A DNA stretch of 64,000 nt. Origin: Mytilisepta virgata (lineage: Eukaryota; Mollusca; Bivalvia; Mytilida; Mytilidae). The first letter of the stretch is position 1; each line of letters begins with the position of its first letter. The notes beneath the pieces were generated by a model, which worked only from the letters and a program-made list of their open reading frames with translations, had not been told where the DNA came from and ran no database searches. The position numbers and the translations under genes are program-made. The stretch spans positions 32,727,528 to 32,791,527 of the forward strand of contig CM051520.1 of the NCBI GenBank assembly GCA_028015205.1, read 5' to 3'. Positions 35,991-46,457 of the stretch are shown one piece after another.

Positions 35991-38054
35991 ATGGCTTTCC
36001 GTATGGTTCTGTTTGATACCATCAGTTTTCCGCTGTTCGCCATGATGAATTTACTTTTAATATCAAGTGTCCTATCCAACTGTAGGTTTCCCAACTACAT
36101 AGATCATGAAGATGTTTGGCTGGGACGATATAAAGATGGGGCATCACTTACCGCGTACATAAAACCTCACATTATTTCGGCTAAGTACTGTCTCTATGAA
36201 GGAGGTCCTTGTGAACTTTATGTTCGCCATTGTGTCGAAGAAAGAGAACAAAACAAATATGTTGTCAAACATGAGATTAGATCTACTGGTTATTCCCCTT
36301 CCTATTATCTTTGTATGCAGTTTATTTATCGTTCTGATACTGTAATACAAATCAAAACATCCCAAAAAAGTGATAAACCTAGTACAGATCTATGTGATAA
36401 CCTCGTTCTGGATAACTGGCCTCTCTTTTCGTCTACTGTTGGGACGGCTGCGCCGATTAAATGTCCATTCTCCGGCGGATATAATATGCGTCTTATATCA
36501 AATGGACACGAACTGTGCTCAAACAAAATGCTAAGCCCTAGAATTGAAAGTGAGTGTGAAGCTTTGGAGGGTGTAACATTTGATTTCAAACACCCGGATT
36601 GTATTCATCCTTATCTAAAAACGAAAATGAGAATTAGATTGGAACATCATCTTGATTCCATGGCTACATGGACAGTTAATAACTATCAATTCATCATTCT
36701 TAGGGTGGATAAATACCATGTATTATGCTTGCGACTAGAGAAACCCTTGAATAACCTAAGAATTGGATATTTGTTTATGGATTTTGTGTGTGACCCCGGA
36801 AATTCCCTGGGTCATCCACAGGAAACAAGTAATTATTTGAAAATTGAATTTGAAAGGAAAGTTATCCATTCTGTTTGCGAAAATGAATTTGAAGGTTGCT
36901 CAGATGAGCGGTTTTGCAGCACAGAAATGCGAGAACACTGCAAGCTAACTTGTGGGCCATGTCATGTGGATGATATTTGTGCTTTTCCGGAATATCTTCG
37001 TCGGGTATGGAGTTTATATGACCGGAAATACGAAGAAGACCGCAATATTCGATTTGTAAATATAACAACCTACAACATTGATTTTCCAGATGTTGGACGA
37101 TTCCAGTGTCTATTCGATAATGTAACAAGCAAACACAGGTCGATTTTATTACATACATTCGACAACGGCTGTTATCCAAAGTTTACCTGTATGGAAACGT
37201 TTTACTCGTCTGACAGTGTGAGACAGTTTAGACTTGGAAGTCGCGTTAACTGGCCAATGTTTCCTATTTCAAGAGTTAAAAATCAAGCTTGTAGAGCCTC
37301 AATGTTTAAGAAGGAATTCAAAATTGGAGAAAACAAAGAAATGTTAAAAATTCCTAAAATCACGGTAGTTGACGCAAGTTATACAAAAAGCGTTAACTGT
37401 AAGCTTTCGTACGAATTTCGTAACCATGACAACGGTCTCTATTTTCATGAAGGCGATAAATGTGACGGATGTATTTACCATGACAACAACGTAAATCCAC
37501 AACATTTCGAAGTAAGGACTATAAAATGCCCTGGTGGTGAAGGGCTTATTGATTACATATGTTTGGCATCCTTTCAATTTGACAATGAAACATCTGCTGT
37601 GGTAACAGGTACCAGAAACAAATATTCAGATACAATACAACAGTTTCTGTGTTGGGTTTTTACCAGACATGGTGGTAAAAGAAAGATTTTAGTCTTTTAT
37701 GCAGCAGATTGCAACGAGGTCCAAGTTAAGCTAGCGTTAGCCGGAGAAGTTATACCAAAAAGTATGTTTGATGTGAAAGAAAAACCACCAAAACGATGTC
37801 CTTTACCTTTCAAAGATGACCCTAGACCTTATCCACCTGTTTACATCCCACCCCAAACTCCAATTACTCCAATTTACGTAACACCAACTACGAAGAAAGA
37901 TTTGAAGGTAACATATAAACCTGCAACCAAAACAAAGGCGCCAAATACTCCCGTATCAGAAAGTCGGCAAGTTGTTGATGGATCTAACTCAGCACTTCCG
38001 TTGTCTTTAAGCGTTTTAGTGGTATTTGTGTTGCTTGGCATAGTGTTAACTTAA
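35991..38054 (+). CDS. Secreted, probably GPI-anchored cysteine-rich protein with central ShK-type domain
   Basis: Predicted 687-aa extracellular protein of unknown function. Residues 1-30 form a hydrophobic signal segment ending before CRFP. Two similar modules follow, about 31-150 and 330-437. Each starts C-x-FP, has paired cysteines, a C-M-x-x-F-Y-x-S-D-x-V/x-Q-F/I segment and ends near NWP-F. Between them residues 296-324 have six cysteines (296, 303, 309, 317, 321, 324) in ShK-domain spacing, ending CKLTCGPC. A further cysteine-rich part covers 470-574. Possible N-glycosylation sites are N357, N377 and N532. A Pro/Thr/Lys-rich stalk (about 597-660) leads to SNSALPLS and a terminal hydrophobic stretch to the last residue, as in a GPI signal. 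Start context is AAAATGG, strong for animals. From memory the modules resemble the DUF7042-7045 protein group; this was not searched. The ShK domain does not imply a toxin. The CDS has no intron. Confidence 0.88.
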   Translation: MAFRMVLFDTISFPLFAMMNLLLISSVLSNCRFPNYIDHEDVWLGRYKDGASLTAYIKPHIISAKYCLYEGGPCELYVRHCVEEREQNKYVVKHEIRSTGYSPSYYLCMQFIYRSDTVIQIKTSQKSDKPSTDLCDNLVLDNWPLFSSTVGTAAPIKCPFSGGYNMRLISNGHELCSNKMLSPRIESECEALEGVTFDFKHPDCIHPYLKTKMRIRLEHHLDSMATWTVNNYQFIILRVDKYHVLCLRLEKPLNNLRIGYLFMDFVCDPGNSLGHPQETSNYLKIEFERKVIHSVCENEFEGCSDERFCSTEMREHCKLTCGPCHVDDICAFPEYLRRVWSLYDRKYEEDRNIRFVNITTYNIDFPDVGRFQCLFDNVTSKHRSILLHTFDNGCYPKFTCMETFYSSDSVRQFRLGSRVNWPMFPISRVKNQACRASMFKKEFKIGENKEMLKIPKITVVDASYTKSVNCKLSYEFRNHDNGLYFHEGDKCDGCIYHDNNVNPQHFEVRTIKCPGGEGLIDYICLASFQFDNETSAVVTGTRNKYSDTIQQFLCWVFTRHGGKRKILVFYAADCNEVQVKLALAGEVIPKSMFDVKEKPPKRCPLPFKDDPRPYPPVYIPPQTPITPIYVTPTTKKDLKVTYKPATKTKAPNTPVSESRQVVDGSNSALPLSLSVLVVFVLLGIVLT

Positions 38055-39289
38055 AATAATAAATTTATATGGTCAGCTTTGTTATTAAGCATGGTATGAA
38101 TATGATTTATTTGCAAGATACCATAAAGAATGTTATAAGGATTAGATTGTGTGTTTTTTTACCAGATAGCCCGTATATATAAGGATTAGATTGTGTGTTT
38201 TTTACCAGATAGCCCGTATGTATAAGGATTAGATTGTGTGTTTTTTACCAGATAGCCCGAATGTATAAGGAGCATAAGTTTAGTGATATTTTATTCAAAA
38301 TCATAATTGGCTGCAATTCTGTGGCGTTGGGACAAACAGTGCATTTATCATAACTGCGTTGGATATAAATCTGTTTGTATTTGGAAAGTTCAAACGAGGT
38401 GGTACGGATTGTTTTATTTTAATTATCACTTGACCCAAGCATTGCGATTTCGAATGCATCAGTAAAATATATTGAATAAAAGATTAAGATATGTTTGTGT
38501 TTTTAGTGAAATCACAGTAAAAGTTTTATTTGGCTGAAAATGAAATGATTTTTAATAGATATATATTTTACCGATTTTTACAGTTGGGTAGATTTTTCAT
38601 TTTTTTTTCTGACTCGAGAATGTTGTTATGGTGATACGTATTGTAAGTTTTTGCACTGAGATATTTTTTTTTAGAACTGCGATATTCTGAGAAGCAAAGA
38701 ATGTTCATCCTTTTCATTATCTGGAATTTGAAATGTGTCTTTTATGAAACGTTATATATAAATGTGTTTTATTTATCTATTTTTGTGGGTTTTTGGAAGA
38801 CAAAGTTGAAGATTATTTTATCTATTTCATAATAAGTTTTACTGCAAATTTATTATATAAAATGTTTCAATTACTGTTGCATGAGTTATATGTTGAATAA
38901 TTGTTGGAGGCACACCACAAATTGAAACACTCGTTATCTGCAACAGTATTAATTTAGAATGGATATTTTTATTATCCAGTTTAAGCATATTAGGTTTAAT
39001 TGTACTTTTTCAATGATATATTTGGTTTTGAATAGAGATCTCGTTTGTGGAAGATCAACTTTAAGTTTGCCTTTTTCTTGTAAACTTGTACTTTGTAAAT
39101 ACATGTATTTATAATATATCGAATAGATTTTAAATTATCGTTTTGCTCAATGTAAATAATTATAATCAGATATCATTTGTAAATAAATATAATTTTTATA
39201 TTTTATTATTAAATCTTTTTTAGTTTAAAAGTTTGTAAAAAAAAACGTGTATATACATTGATTACATTGTTCTTTCTATATGAAGCACT
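38055..39289 (+). other. 3' UTR and downstream region of the 36-kb gene
   Basis: Candidate polyadenylation signals AATAAA lie at 38058-38063 (too close to the stop to be the main one), 38475-38480 and 39182-39187. T-rich DNA follows the last two. The transcript end cannot be fixed from sequence alone. Confidence 0.4.
38134..38270 (+). repeat. Three tandem 43-bp repeats in the putative 3' UTR
   Basis: TATAAGGATTAGATTGTGTG starts at 38134, 38178 and 38221, and a fourth partial start TATAAGG is at 38264. Each unit ends ACCAGATAGCCCG. Units are 43-44 bp and differ by one or two bases. If transcribed they lie 80-215 bases after the stop codon. Confidence 0.9.
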
Positions 39290-39538
39290 GGGGGCCTGGT
39301 GGTATAGGTAGTTCGTCATGACTACTAATGATCACTAGCCTGTCAACACTGAGGTTGTGAGTTCGAATCTCGCCTGTGATCAAATCCGATCTTAATTGAC
39401 AAGGATTGCTAATTTTCCTACCGAAGGTCGGTGGTTCTCTCCGGGTACCGCGGCTTCTTCCACCAATAAAAAATGACCGCGGCGAAATAGCCAAATGTGC
39501 TGAAAACGGCGTAAAACCCCAACTAAACAAACAAACAG
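39290..39538 (+). mobile_element. SINE family S1, full-length copy with target duplication
   Basis: The head has a tRNA-like A box (TGGTGGTATAGG near 39297) and a B box GTTCGAATCTC (39361-39371), as needed for RNA polymerase III. The body ends with the conserved S1 tail (GGTCGGTGGTTCTC, CGAAATAGCCAAATGTGC, AACGGCGTAAAACCCC) and AAACAAACAAACAG. The flanks GAAGCACT (39282-39289) and GAAGCATT (39539-39546) form an 8-bp target duplication with one difference. A 111-codon frame across the right half (39406-39741) is chance. Confidence 0.88.
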
Positions 39539-39546
39539 GAAGCATT

Positions 39547-41028
39547 GTGACTAGAGCTAGCGTGTTGATAAAAATGGATGTCGCAATTGTAATGAAAATA
39601 AGAACATTTAATATTCAACTTATCACTTATTGTTTATTGATCTTTTTTAGGTGGCTCGGGGGGGGGGGGGGGGGGGGGGTTAAAACAATGGTTCTCTCTC
39701 TTTCCCTCATGTCTACTACGCTAGTTATATATATAATGTAACACGTACATCCTAATTTGATCCGAGGATTTTTCTTAATTTTCAAATTTTCATATTTGAC
39801 GTTTTTATATACACTCAATATCAAAAGGATATAATTCCCAGATTAGGGTATTAAATATCTACCAAAATTTCACCATTCAGTGCATATATAATATCTGTCA
39901 AACATTGCAATTAGCTCATCAATCAACTGTCTAATTAGATGAGATCAATAGTGAATAGCGAATTCTGAACTGGTGTCAAGAATTTTAGAGACGTATGCTC
40001 TGGCGTTTGCAATGCTAGCGCTGTAATATTTCGATTGAATTACATGTTTGTGTGTTACAATATAACATGTATAAACCATGGGTTCATTTCCAAAAGTAAA
40101 GGGCGGGGAGTGTTGTAAGGAAGAACGGGATGTCATTTCTGTAAGAAGAATTTTTTAGAACAGAAATTATGATTTAGAATATTGCATGTACAATGAAACA
40201 AACGGTATTCAAATAACATGTTAGACCAATTTTTAAATTCAGATGTATATGCACAAAATTTCATAGACCTAATCTAAGCATTATATTAAACGACGTTTCA
40301 AGTAATCCAGTAGAGATATTAAAAATTTACCGGAAACAAAATAGTATCCATAAGACAGCAGTGATTGGTTTTATTGAGGGAAGGGGCGCATCTTGGTATG
40401 CTCTTATGCAACGTAATAAATCGAGTTTATATTTCGTTACATGCAATTGCTAGCGTAAGGTTTTTTGTCTCAGCATTCAAAAGCAATTCTAGCGATTATT
40501 TAGAGATTTTGTTTTCATCACATTTTTAAACCAATTTTGTCGCATCGACTCCCCATTTCCTTTTCCCTCTCATTTAAAAAGAAATGGTTGCTCCGTAAGA
40601 CGCAACTATTAGTATTCTACACGTTGCCTCTGAAAATTTGGTTTTTTTGGCAGTTTCCGGTTAACATATCCAGCTTTATAAAGTTCATGTGTAACTATCT
40701 TGTATTTGGCAAGAGGTTTTGTTGTCCTATTACCGTTTTAAACATTTGTTTTCACATTTTTTTTAATGTGGGATATTGAAGCGGTTTTCATCGAATCGTC
40801 ATACATTATATACATATTTTATAGAGGTTTCATTATTTTTCGTCTTTTTTATATGTCGTGGTTAATAATATATTTGTCATAATTGATATTTTTTATTAAT
40901 ATTCCATTATATATTAATGAGAGTATATCTTGCAGTGTCATTCCATGTAAACTTTCCAAATATTCTATTATAAATGTTCCTTTATTGTTTCTTTCTTATA
41001 AGGATTGTCTTGTCTTTTATTGTCATCA
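39547..41028. other. Non-coding DNA with a long G tract
   Basis: A run of 21 G lies at 39658-39678. Apart from this and an 80-codon chance frame at 40537 nothing is recognised. Confidence 0.45.
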
Positions 41029-41705
41029 CTTTGCGGCTGTCGTTGTAAACTTTCCTTTAAAGACCCTCTCCTCTGAAACCAAAGAGCTAATTGGGACCAA
41101 ACTTTGATGGAATAGTCCTTTGTGGCCCTCTTCCAAAAGTATGTCCAGCATTCCAGGGGACTTCCAACCAACATGGCTGCTGCTAAAATAGAAAAAAAGG
41201 AGAATTTTAAAAATCTGTGGAATTACATGGCCATTTATAACGAAACTTGGCAGACATAGTCCTTATGTGGTCCTCTTTCAGAATTGTGTCCGACGACCCA
41301 GACTGGCGGCCAGTTTGCCGCCACAGCCGCACTTAGTTTAACATAGAACGCTATTGGACAATTCATTTAAACATTTTCTTGTCTGAAAACACCTAGCCAA
41401 TTGGAACAAAACTTGGCAGAAATGGTGCTTAGGTTGTCTTCTTTCAGAATTTTGTCCGATTACCCTGACTGTCAACAACAACCGAACTTAGTTTAAAATA
41501 GAAATCTATTGGAAAATTCATTTAAAAATCTTCTTGTCAGAAAGCATTTGGCTAATTCGAACCAGACACGGCAGCAATGGTCCTTAGATTGTTCTCTATC
41601 AGAATTATGTACAATAATCCGGGCTGTTGTTTCTGAGGTGCATTTATGATTGATGATCTGCACTTTGAATCCAGGTGAGCGATACGGGCTTCTGGGATCG
41701 TCTAG
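41029..41705 (+). mobile_element. Degraded Helitron-like element, 5'-truncated
   Basis: The 3' end matches the 4.7-kb element: CCAGGTGAGCGATACGGGCT, a damaged hairpin, then CTAG (41702-41705) followed by T. Upstream lie about three to four diverged satellite units with TCTGAAA-C..AGCCAATT, GAACAAAACTTGGCAG and CCTTA..TGTCC(T)CTTTCAGAAT landmarks spaced roughly 165-180 bp. The 5' hairpin end is absent. A separate small piece of the same satellite lies at about 55440-55570. Confidence 0.6.
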
Positions 41706-43214
41706 TTTAAATTGCAATGGATTCGTCTTTGAACCAATTAAATCATAAAATAGCATGAATTGTCAAAAATGAAGCATCAACCATTTAATATACCCAAACT
41801 CACATTCACTACACAAAAAGTACAAAATACAACATAGAGAGAAGAGTACCATTTAATCTAACGTGGCCCAGACCATTAACAGTAGTGCAGTTGAACCGGT
41901 TATTTGGATATTCTGCGACTGCCTCCTCCGTTTTCCCTTCTGAACCTCTGGTTTGTATAGATAGACACTGAAAGCCACAACATTATGAACAACAAACATG
42001 TGATCAATAGCTTGTAAAATAAAACTAAGAGGGACGAAACATGATGTGAAAGTATTTACATCTTGTAATTAAGATATTAATTTGTTACATTGTTTGCAAA
42101 TAAAGGAAAGAATCGGTCTTTGGATTTTTTTTTATATTTCCCTATTAGGAATGATACAATACCACTTTCTTGACTAAAAAATATATGATAATACATAAGA
42201 TCAGGTATCAAAGGAAATAACTAAATCCTATATTAAATTTAAACTATATGAAATATGTACAGTGAAGCGATCATTTGATTCTGAAAGGGAAGCTGCCTGT
42301 GGCTCAAAGCTCGACATACTTTTTTGGTTAAAAAAATACCTGTATTTCCCGTCCATTTTGAAATTCAATCCCGAAATTAAAACCTTTATATTGTAATTAT
42401 CCCTCAAAATAAATTTCCATATGTAAATGATAAAAAATTGAACAACCCACTCAACTCAACAATAGAACTAATATTTCCGCTTCTACATGCATTGAGCCCA
42501 ATACAAAATTGACTATAAATCATTCTTTTATTGTGAACGAATGATGTAGGGTGTTTATCATTGTATTTCCTGGAAGGTAAATCCATAAAACCTTTAAAGT
42601 CTTGTTCGACTGTTTCCATGTTGTAAGAATGATATTGGTACATGAACTTGGACCAACTTTCAGATAGACCTGAAATATAAGAATTTTTCGTCTAAAAGAG
42701 TCACTGTTATGGTATGGATAAGTTAAAGCTTCGTGTTTTTTTTTTAACAAGTTAATAAGTTTAACAAACTTATTCAAATAAGCTTACATCAGAATCTTAA
42801 AGGTTTTTGTTCGTTGTTTCGGTTTTCAACATTTGAGGCCTTGGACACAATTGGTATCAAAGAATTTATTATCAGGAATCGATATATTTCTTGATCTTCT
42901 CTTAGTTCACATAAATATTTAATTGTTCTTAAGTTTAAAAACGACGTGAGTTGAACATTAATATTATGACCTCATCCAATTTTCCAGCCGTCAGCCACCA
43001 CACCCCTCTTCCGTTAATTTATATAAAATCAAAGTACATGTGTTATACGTATGTAACAGAAATGGCATACAATGATGTGCGAAGAATAACTCTAAAGTTC
43101 CGATGAAAACCCGATTAGGCATTAGCACCCGTTGATATAGATAGTTTTTAAGTCTACTAGACATCCTATAATAACGACAAACATTATAAAATTTGAATTG
43201 TGCTAATCTCCTTC
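41706..43214. other. Non-coding DNA, no feature seen
   Basis: Short AT-rich ORFs on the minus strand (79-87 codons) lack any domain or codon signal. No repeat was recognised. Confidence 0.45.
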
Positions 43215-43380
43215 GTGCATACATGTTTCTCTTTGGTTTTTAGTTCTACAATTTTTGGGCATGTAACATTTGAAGCTAATCTCCATATTTCCGGTCTTGA
43301 GCACTGCTGATGAAATATAAATTCTTGAAATGTAAACATATAGTCCATTAAAACTGATATCATATAAGATTAATGGAATA
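43215..43380 (+). repeat. Old fragment of the hammerhead repeat family
   Basis: Weak but extended similarity to 13790-13950 (TTTTTAGTTC..TTTTTGGGC, ATTTCCGGTCTTGAGCACTG). It includes a recognisable hammerhead core (see separate entry). It appears as a single unit without a tandem partner. Confidence 0.5.
43301..43346 (+). ncRNA. Diverged hammerhead-like motif
   Basis: Stem I strand GCACUG (43301-43306), CUGAUGA (43307-43313), GAAA (43327-43330), stem III UGU/ACA around a two-base AA loop, AUA triplet (43338-43340) and return strand UAGUCC, which pairs at five of six positions including one G.U. Stem III and stem I differ from the 13.9-kb copies in both strands yet still pair. Stem II (43314-43326) has only two A-U pairs next to the core, so activity is doubtful. 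Confidence 0.5.
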
Positions 43381-45557
43381 AATCTTGAGTAAGAAATTTA
43401 TGCAACAAACTGTGTTTTTTATATTGCTTTACCGACGCTTAAATATTTATAAAGTGGGGAGAGGACCATTTCAAATATTAGATTAATTGAACATTGTAAA
43501 TGCTGTTTCTTCGGGTTATTGGAAACTATTTCGTAATGTTGTAAATATCGGCAAAAGAATACCGAAGCGACAAAACAGTTGGAAAAGATCACAAATTCGA
43601 CGTTCAAGGAAAAGAAAAAGTCAGGAGAATGGAATACAACAAACAAACGCCACAGGGATACATATTTAACTAACAGAATGAAAAACGCATAATAAAGTAA
43701 TCAAAACTAGAACAGGACAGCACAGAAACTAAAGCACTAGCAATGTGAACTCCCATTAAAAAAAAACGGGAGTTACATCAGGTGCTCCGGGAGGGCAAGC
43801 ATGTCCTGCCCATTAAGGACACCCGTCACATTGCCAGTGAGTAGCCAGTGAAATGTCAAGTCCGGTGAGGTGTCAATTCTAGAAGGACGTGGAATCTAAC
43901 TGAAAATATCTAGTCTCAAACGCGAGTTCAAAACTTCGTATTGGCCAATCAATTCGTGATGACCATCAAACTTTTTGAGCGATAAAATTAACAGAACTGA
44001 ACATAATAAACAAACAGTTTATTTCTATATTTATAAATACAACTGGAGTAACGACCCAGTAATATACTTACGCAAACCCTTTAGTATCGTGCTTTAATCT
44101 AATACCCTCAATACTCAAAATACCATTGTATAAAGTTACACTAACCATACCTCTATATTCTACTTATACGGCAAAGTCAGACAAACAAATTACTTATATT
44201 TGATTTTGTAAATTTAATAAAAAATAATCGAACGTTTAAAAGATTACATGTTGAAGTTAATGTATAAATAACACAGGACATATTGATTTATAGTGTCCAT
44301 TAAGCCTGTTTTATTGTTCCAATCGACCAATCTGTAATAATGCAAGCATGTTGGTCAAGGAATTATTTAGTGTGTCCTTTAATAAATGTTTAACGACATC
44401 CAAGGACTTGCATGTTTATAGGTTAGGGTGTGATTTTGAAATATATATATTTATTAAATCATACATCCTATAATAATGGTACACGTATATCAAAACATGT
44501 GGACAATGAACAATATATTACATGTACATATAACAACATACCTGGTTTTCTATTTCTAAGTTACGGATTACTAATACAGACTTTTATTATCAGGAAATCT
44601 CTGATAAATTTTTCTATTCACTATTGTTATGAAACGGAAACAAAAAATAAACAACACAGGTAACACACCAACCTCACATCCAACCGCCCTTCCAGAAAAA
44701 AAAATTAGAAACAGCACAAAAACAAACAAAAAACCCAACAAAACAAAACAAAAAGAAACATACACAAGTTATGTACTGTAGTATTTTGTGTACACTTCTG
44801 TCCTAATATCATAGTAGATGGTATTTTGTTTTGATATTTTTCTCGTTTTGAATTTTAAGACGTTGCAGAATTGTTTCTTTTACTTTGAAAACTTAAGTGT
44901 GACCTTTTGCTTTATTAGTACAGATGAGACATAAATTTATTCAAATGTGCACATCAGGTGCATCAAAATGGTTTCGTATTATTTTAATATTTCCGCATCC
45001 ATTGATTTTGGTACCGTTTTTTGCTACATTCATTAGAAAAAGATGGATTTAAAAATAATTTGGTGAGTAGAAGCTTACACAATAAGCGAATATGGCCCGG
45101 TTAATGTAAATCAGAAATTGATCCGTACAACAGGCCCCACTTGTTCAAAAGTTAACCAGAATTTTCAGTTTCAAATTTTCACTTCCTTGATTATGCCGGA
45201 GAACAGAAATTTTCGGATGGGTTTATCCTATGACTTTGTGCAAAATTCTGTACAGAAATATAACTTACTTGTAACAATAAAAATAATGGAAAGTGAAAAA
45301 CGTAATTAAACTTTTGAACAACTGGGCACTGTTTGAAATAGCACAAAAGCCAGTGCAAAGCCTTTGTGTTGCTATTCCTTTTTTGAAGATCGTCCTAAAG
45401 CATTGAACAATGAATCAAAAGTTCATACCTCACAGCAAATTCAAGACAGTCTCCTTTGTATTTGATATAGTCATGATTTTTACGATTACCCTTCATTACT
45501 CATACATTTAAAATTTCTGTTGTCAAGTTCAGGCACCAATCATTTTATTTTCGAATG
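43381..45557. other. Non-coding DNA with dispersed family D fragment
   Basis: About 43520-43840 is a copy of dispersed family D (AAAGAATACCGAAGCGACAA, ACAAACAAACGCCACAGGG, GGTGCTCCGGGAGGGCA), in the same orientation as 35340-35600 and opposite to 32690-32895 and 55175-55330. A GTGCACATCAGGTGCATC motif near 44946 also occurs, as a variant, at about 47415 and 54450. No gene is supported. Confidence 0.45.
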
Positions 45558-45830
45558 ATTGATTGATTGATATTTGCTTAACGTCTAGTGACAAATCAGG
45601 ACGAGAACCAGTTCAACAATTAATCAAACACAATTCAAATAGGGGTGGGACGGGACACAAAGTCGAACAAAATTTGACTGCCTTGTAAAAGGGTGGAAAG
45701 TTGGGGAGGGTCAGATATTATATCCTTTTGTAGCGGTCATTAGCCTTCTCTTTTTTAGAAACCTACAGAATACGTCTTTAATTTGCAGGTAGCTCTGTGG
45801 ATTGGACTCATCATAGGTGCCTCGGATTTT
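45558..45830 (-). mobile_element. SINE-like repeat S2, minus strand
   Basis: On the minus strand it ends ACTAGACGTTAAGCAAATAT followed by (CAAT)n. The body (TGAACTGGTTCTCGTCCTGA, GGTGGGAC complement, TAGTTTC/AAAAAGAG blocks) is shared with 51016-51412 and 61262-61630. The 3' tail resembles that of the tRNA-headed SINE at 63120. A tRNA-like head cannot be seen in this copy. Confidence 0.6.
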
Positions 45831-46328
45831 ATTACGGAAATGCACATATATTGCACCTAAGGTTAAACTCATATAATGTTGCAACTTAGAAAGGCGACGA
45901 CATAAATAAGGTTTAAAATAAACACTACCAGATCATATGACCTTATCTTTCTATTGGTCAAATAATTAGGATATAACCGACAAAATATTGTGGATTTGAT
46001 GGCTGCAAACGGGGTTTTGATGGCATGAAATTTTAAACGTAATCCAATGAAAATCCTCGTTACAACCACAGTTGCGTTATAATTCATGATGAAGAGACTC
46101 GGTATTCTCATTGTGCGATACACAATATATAAAAGCTACATGTACCATTTTGGCCATGTTTTATGAGCTACGTAAAATACAATTTCCCTAAACCTGAAGG
46201 TAGACAAAGGAGTAGGAAAATGTTCAACTGGATCTTATAATACATATACACTTACATTTGTACAAAAAACAAAACATCTTGTCCTGTATGAAATAAGTGC
46301 TCCAAACTTCATGATGAATTATTCAGCA

Positions 46329-46445
46329 CCAAAGGTCGGTGATTCTCTCAGGGTACTCCGGCTTCCTCCACCAATAAGAATTGGCCGCCGCGAAATAGCC
46401 AAATGTGCTGAAAACGGCGTAAAACCCCAACTAAACAAACAAACA
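46329..46445 (+). mobile_element. SINE family S1, 5'-truncated copy with perfect target duplication
   Basis: Only the S1 tail is present (GGTCGGTGATTCTCTCAGGG through AACGGCGTAAAACCCC and AACAAACAAACA). It is bounded by perfect 12-bp direct repeats AATTATTCAGCA at 46317-46328 and 46446-46457. Truncation inside an intact target duplication shows it inserted in this form, as expected of LINE-assisted reverse transcription that stopped early. Confidence 0.9.
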
Positions 46446-46457
46446 AATTATTCAGCA

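Noticed and set aside
36144..37577. Minus-strand ORFs of 73-105 codons within the 36-kb gene
   Set aside because: They are shadows of the plus-strand 687-aa frame.
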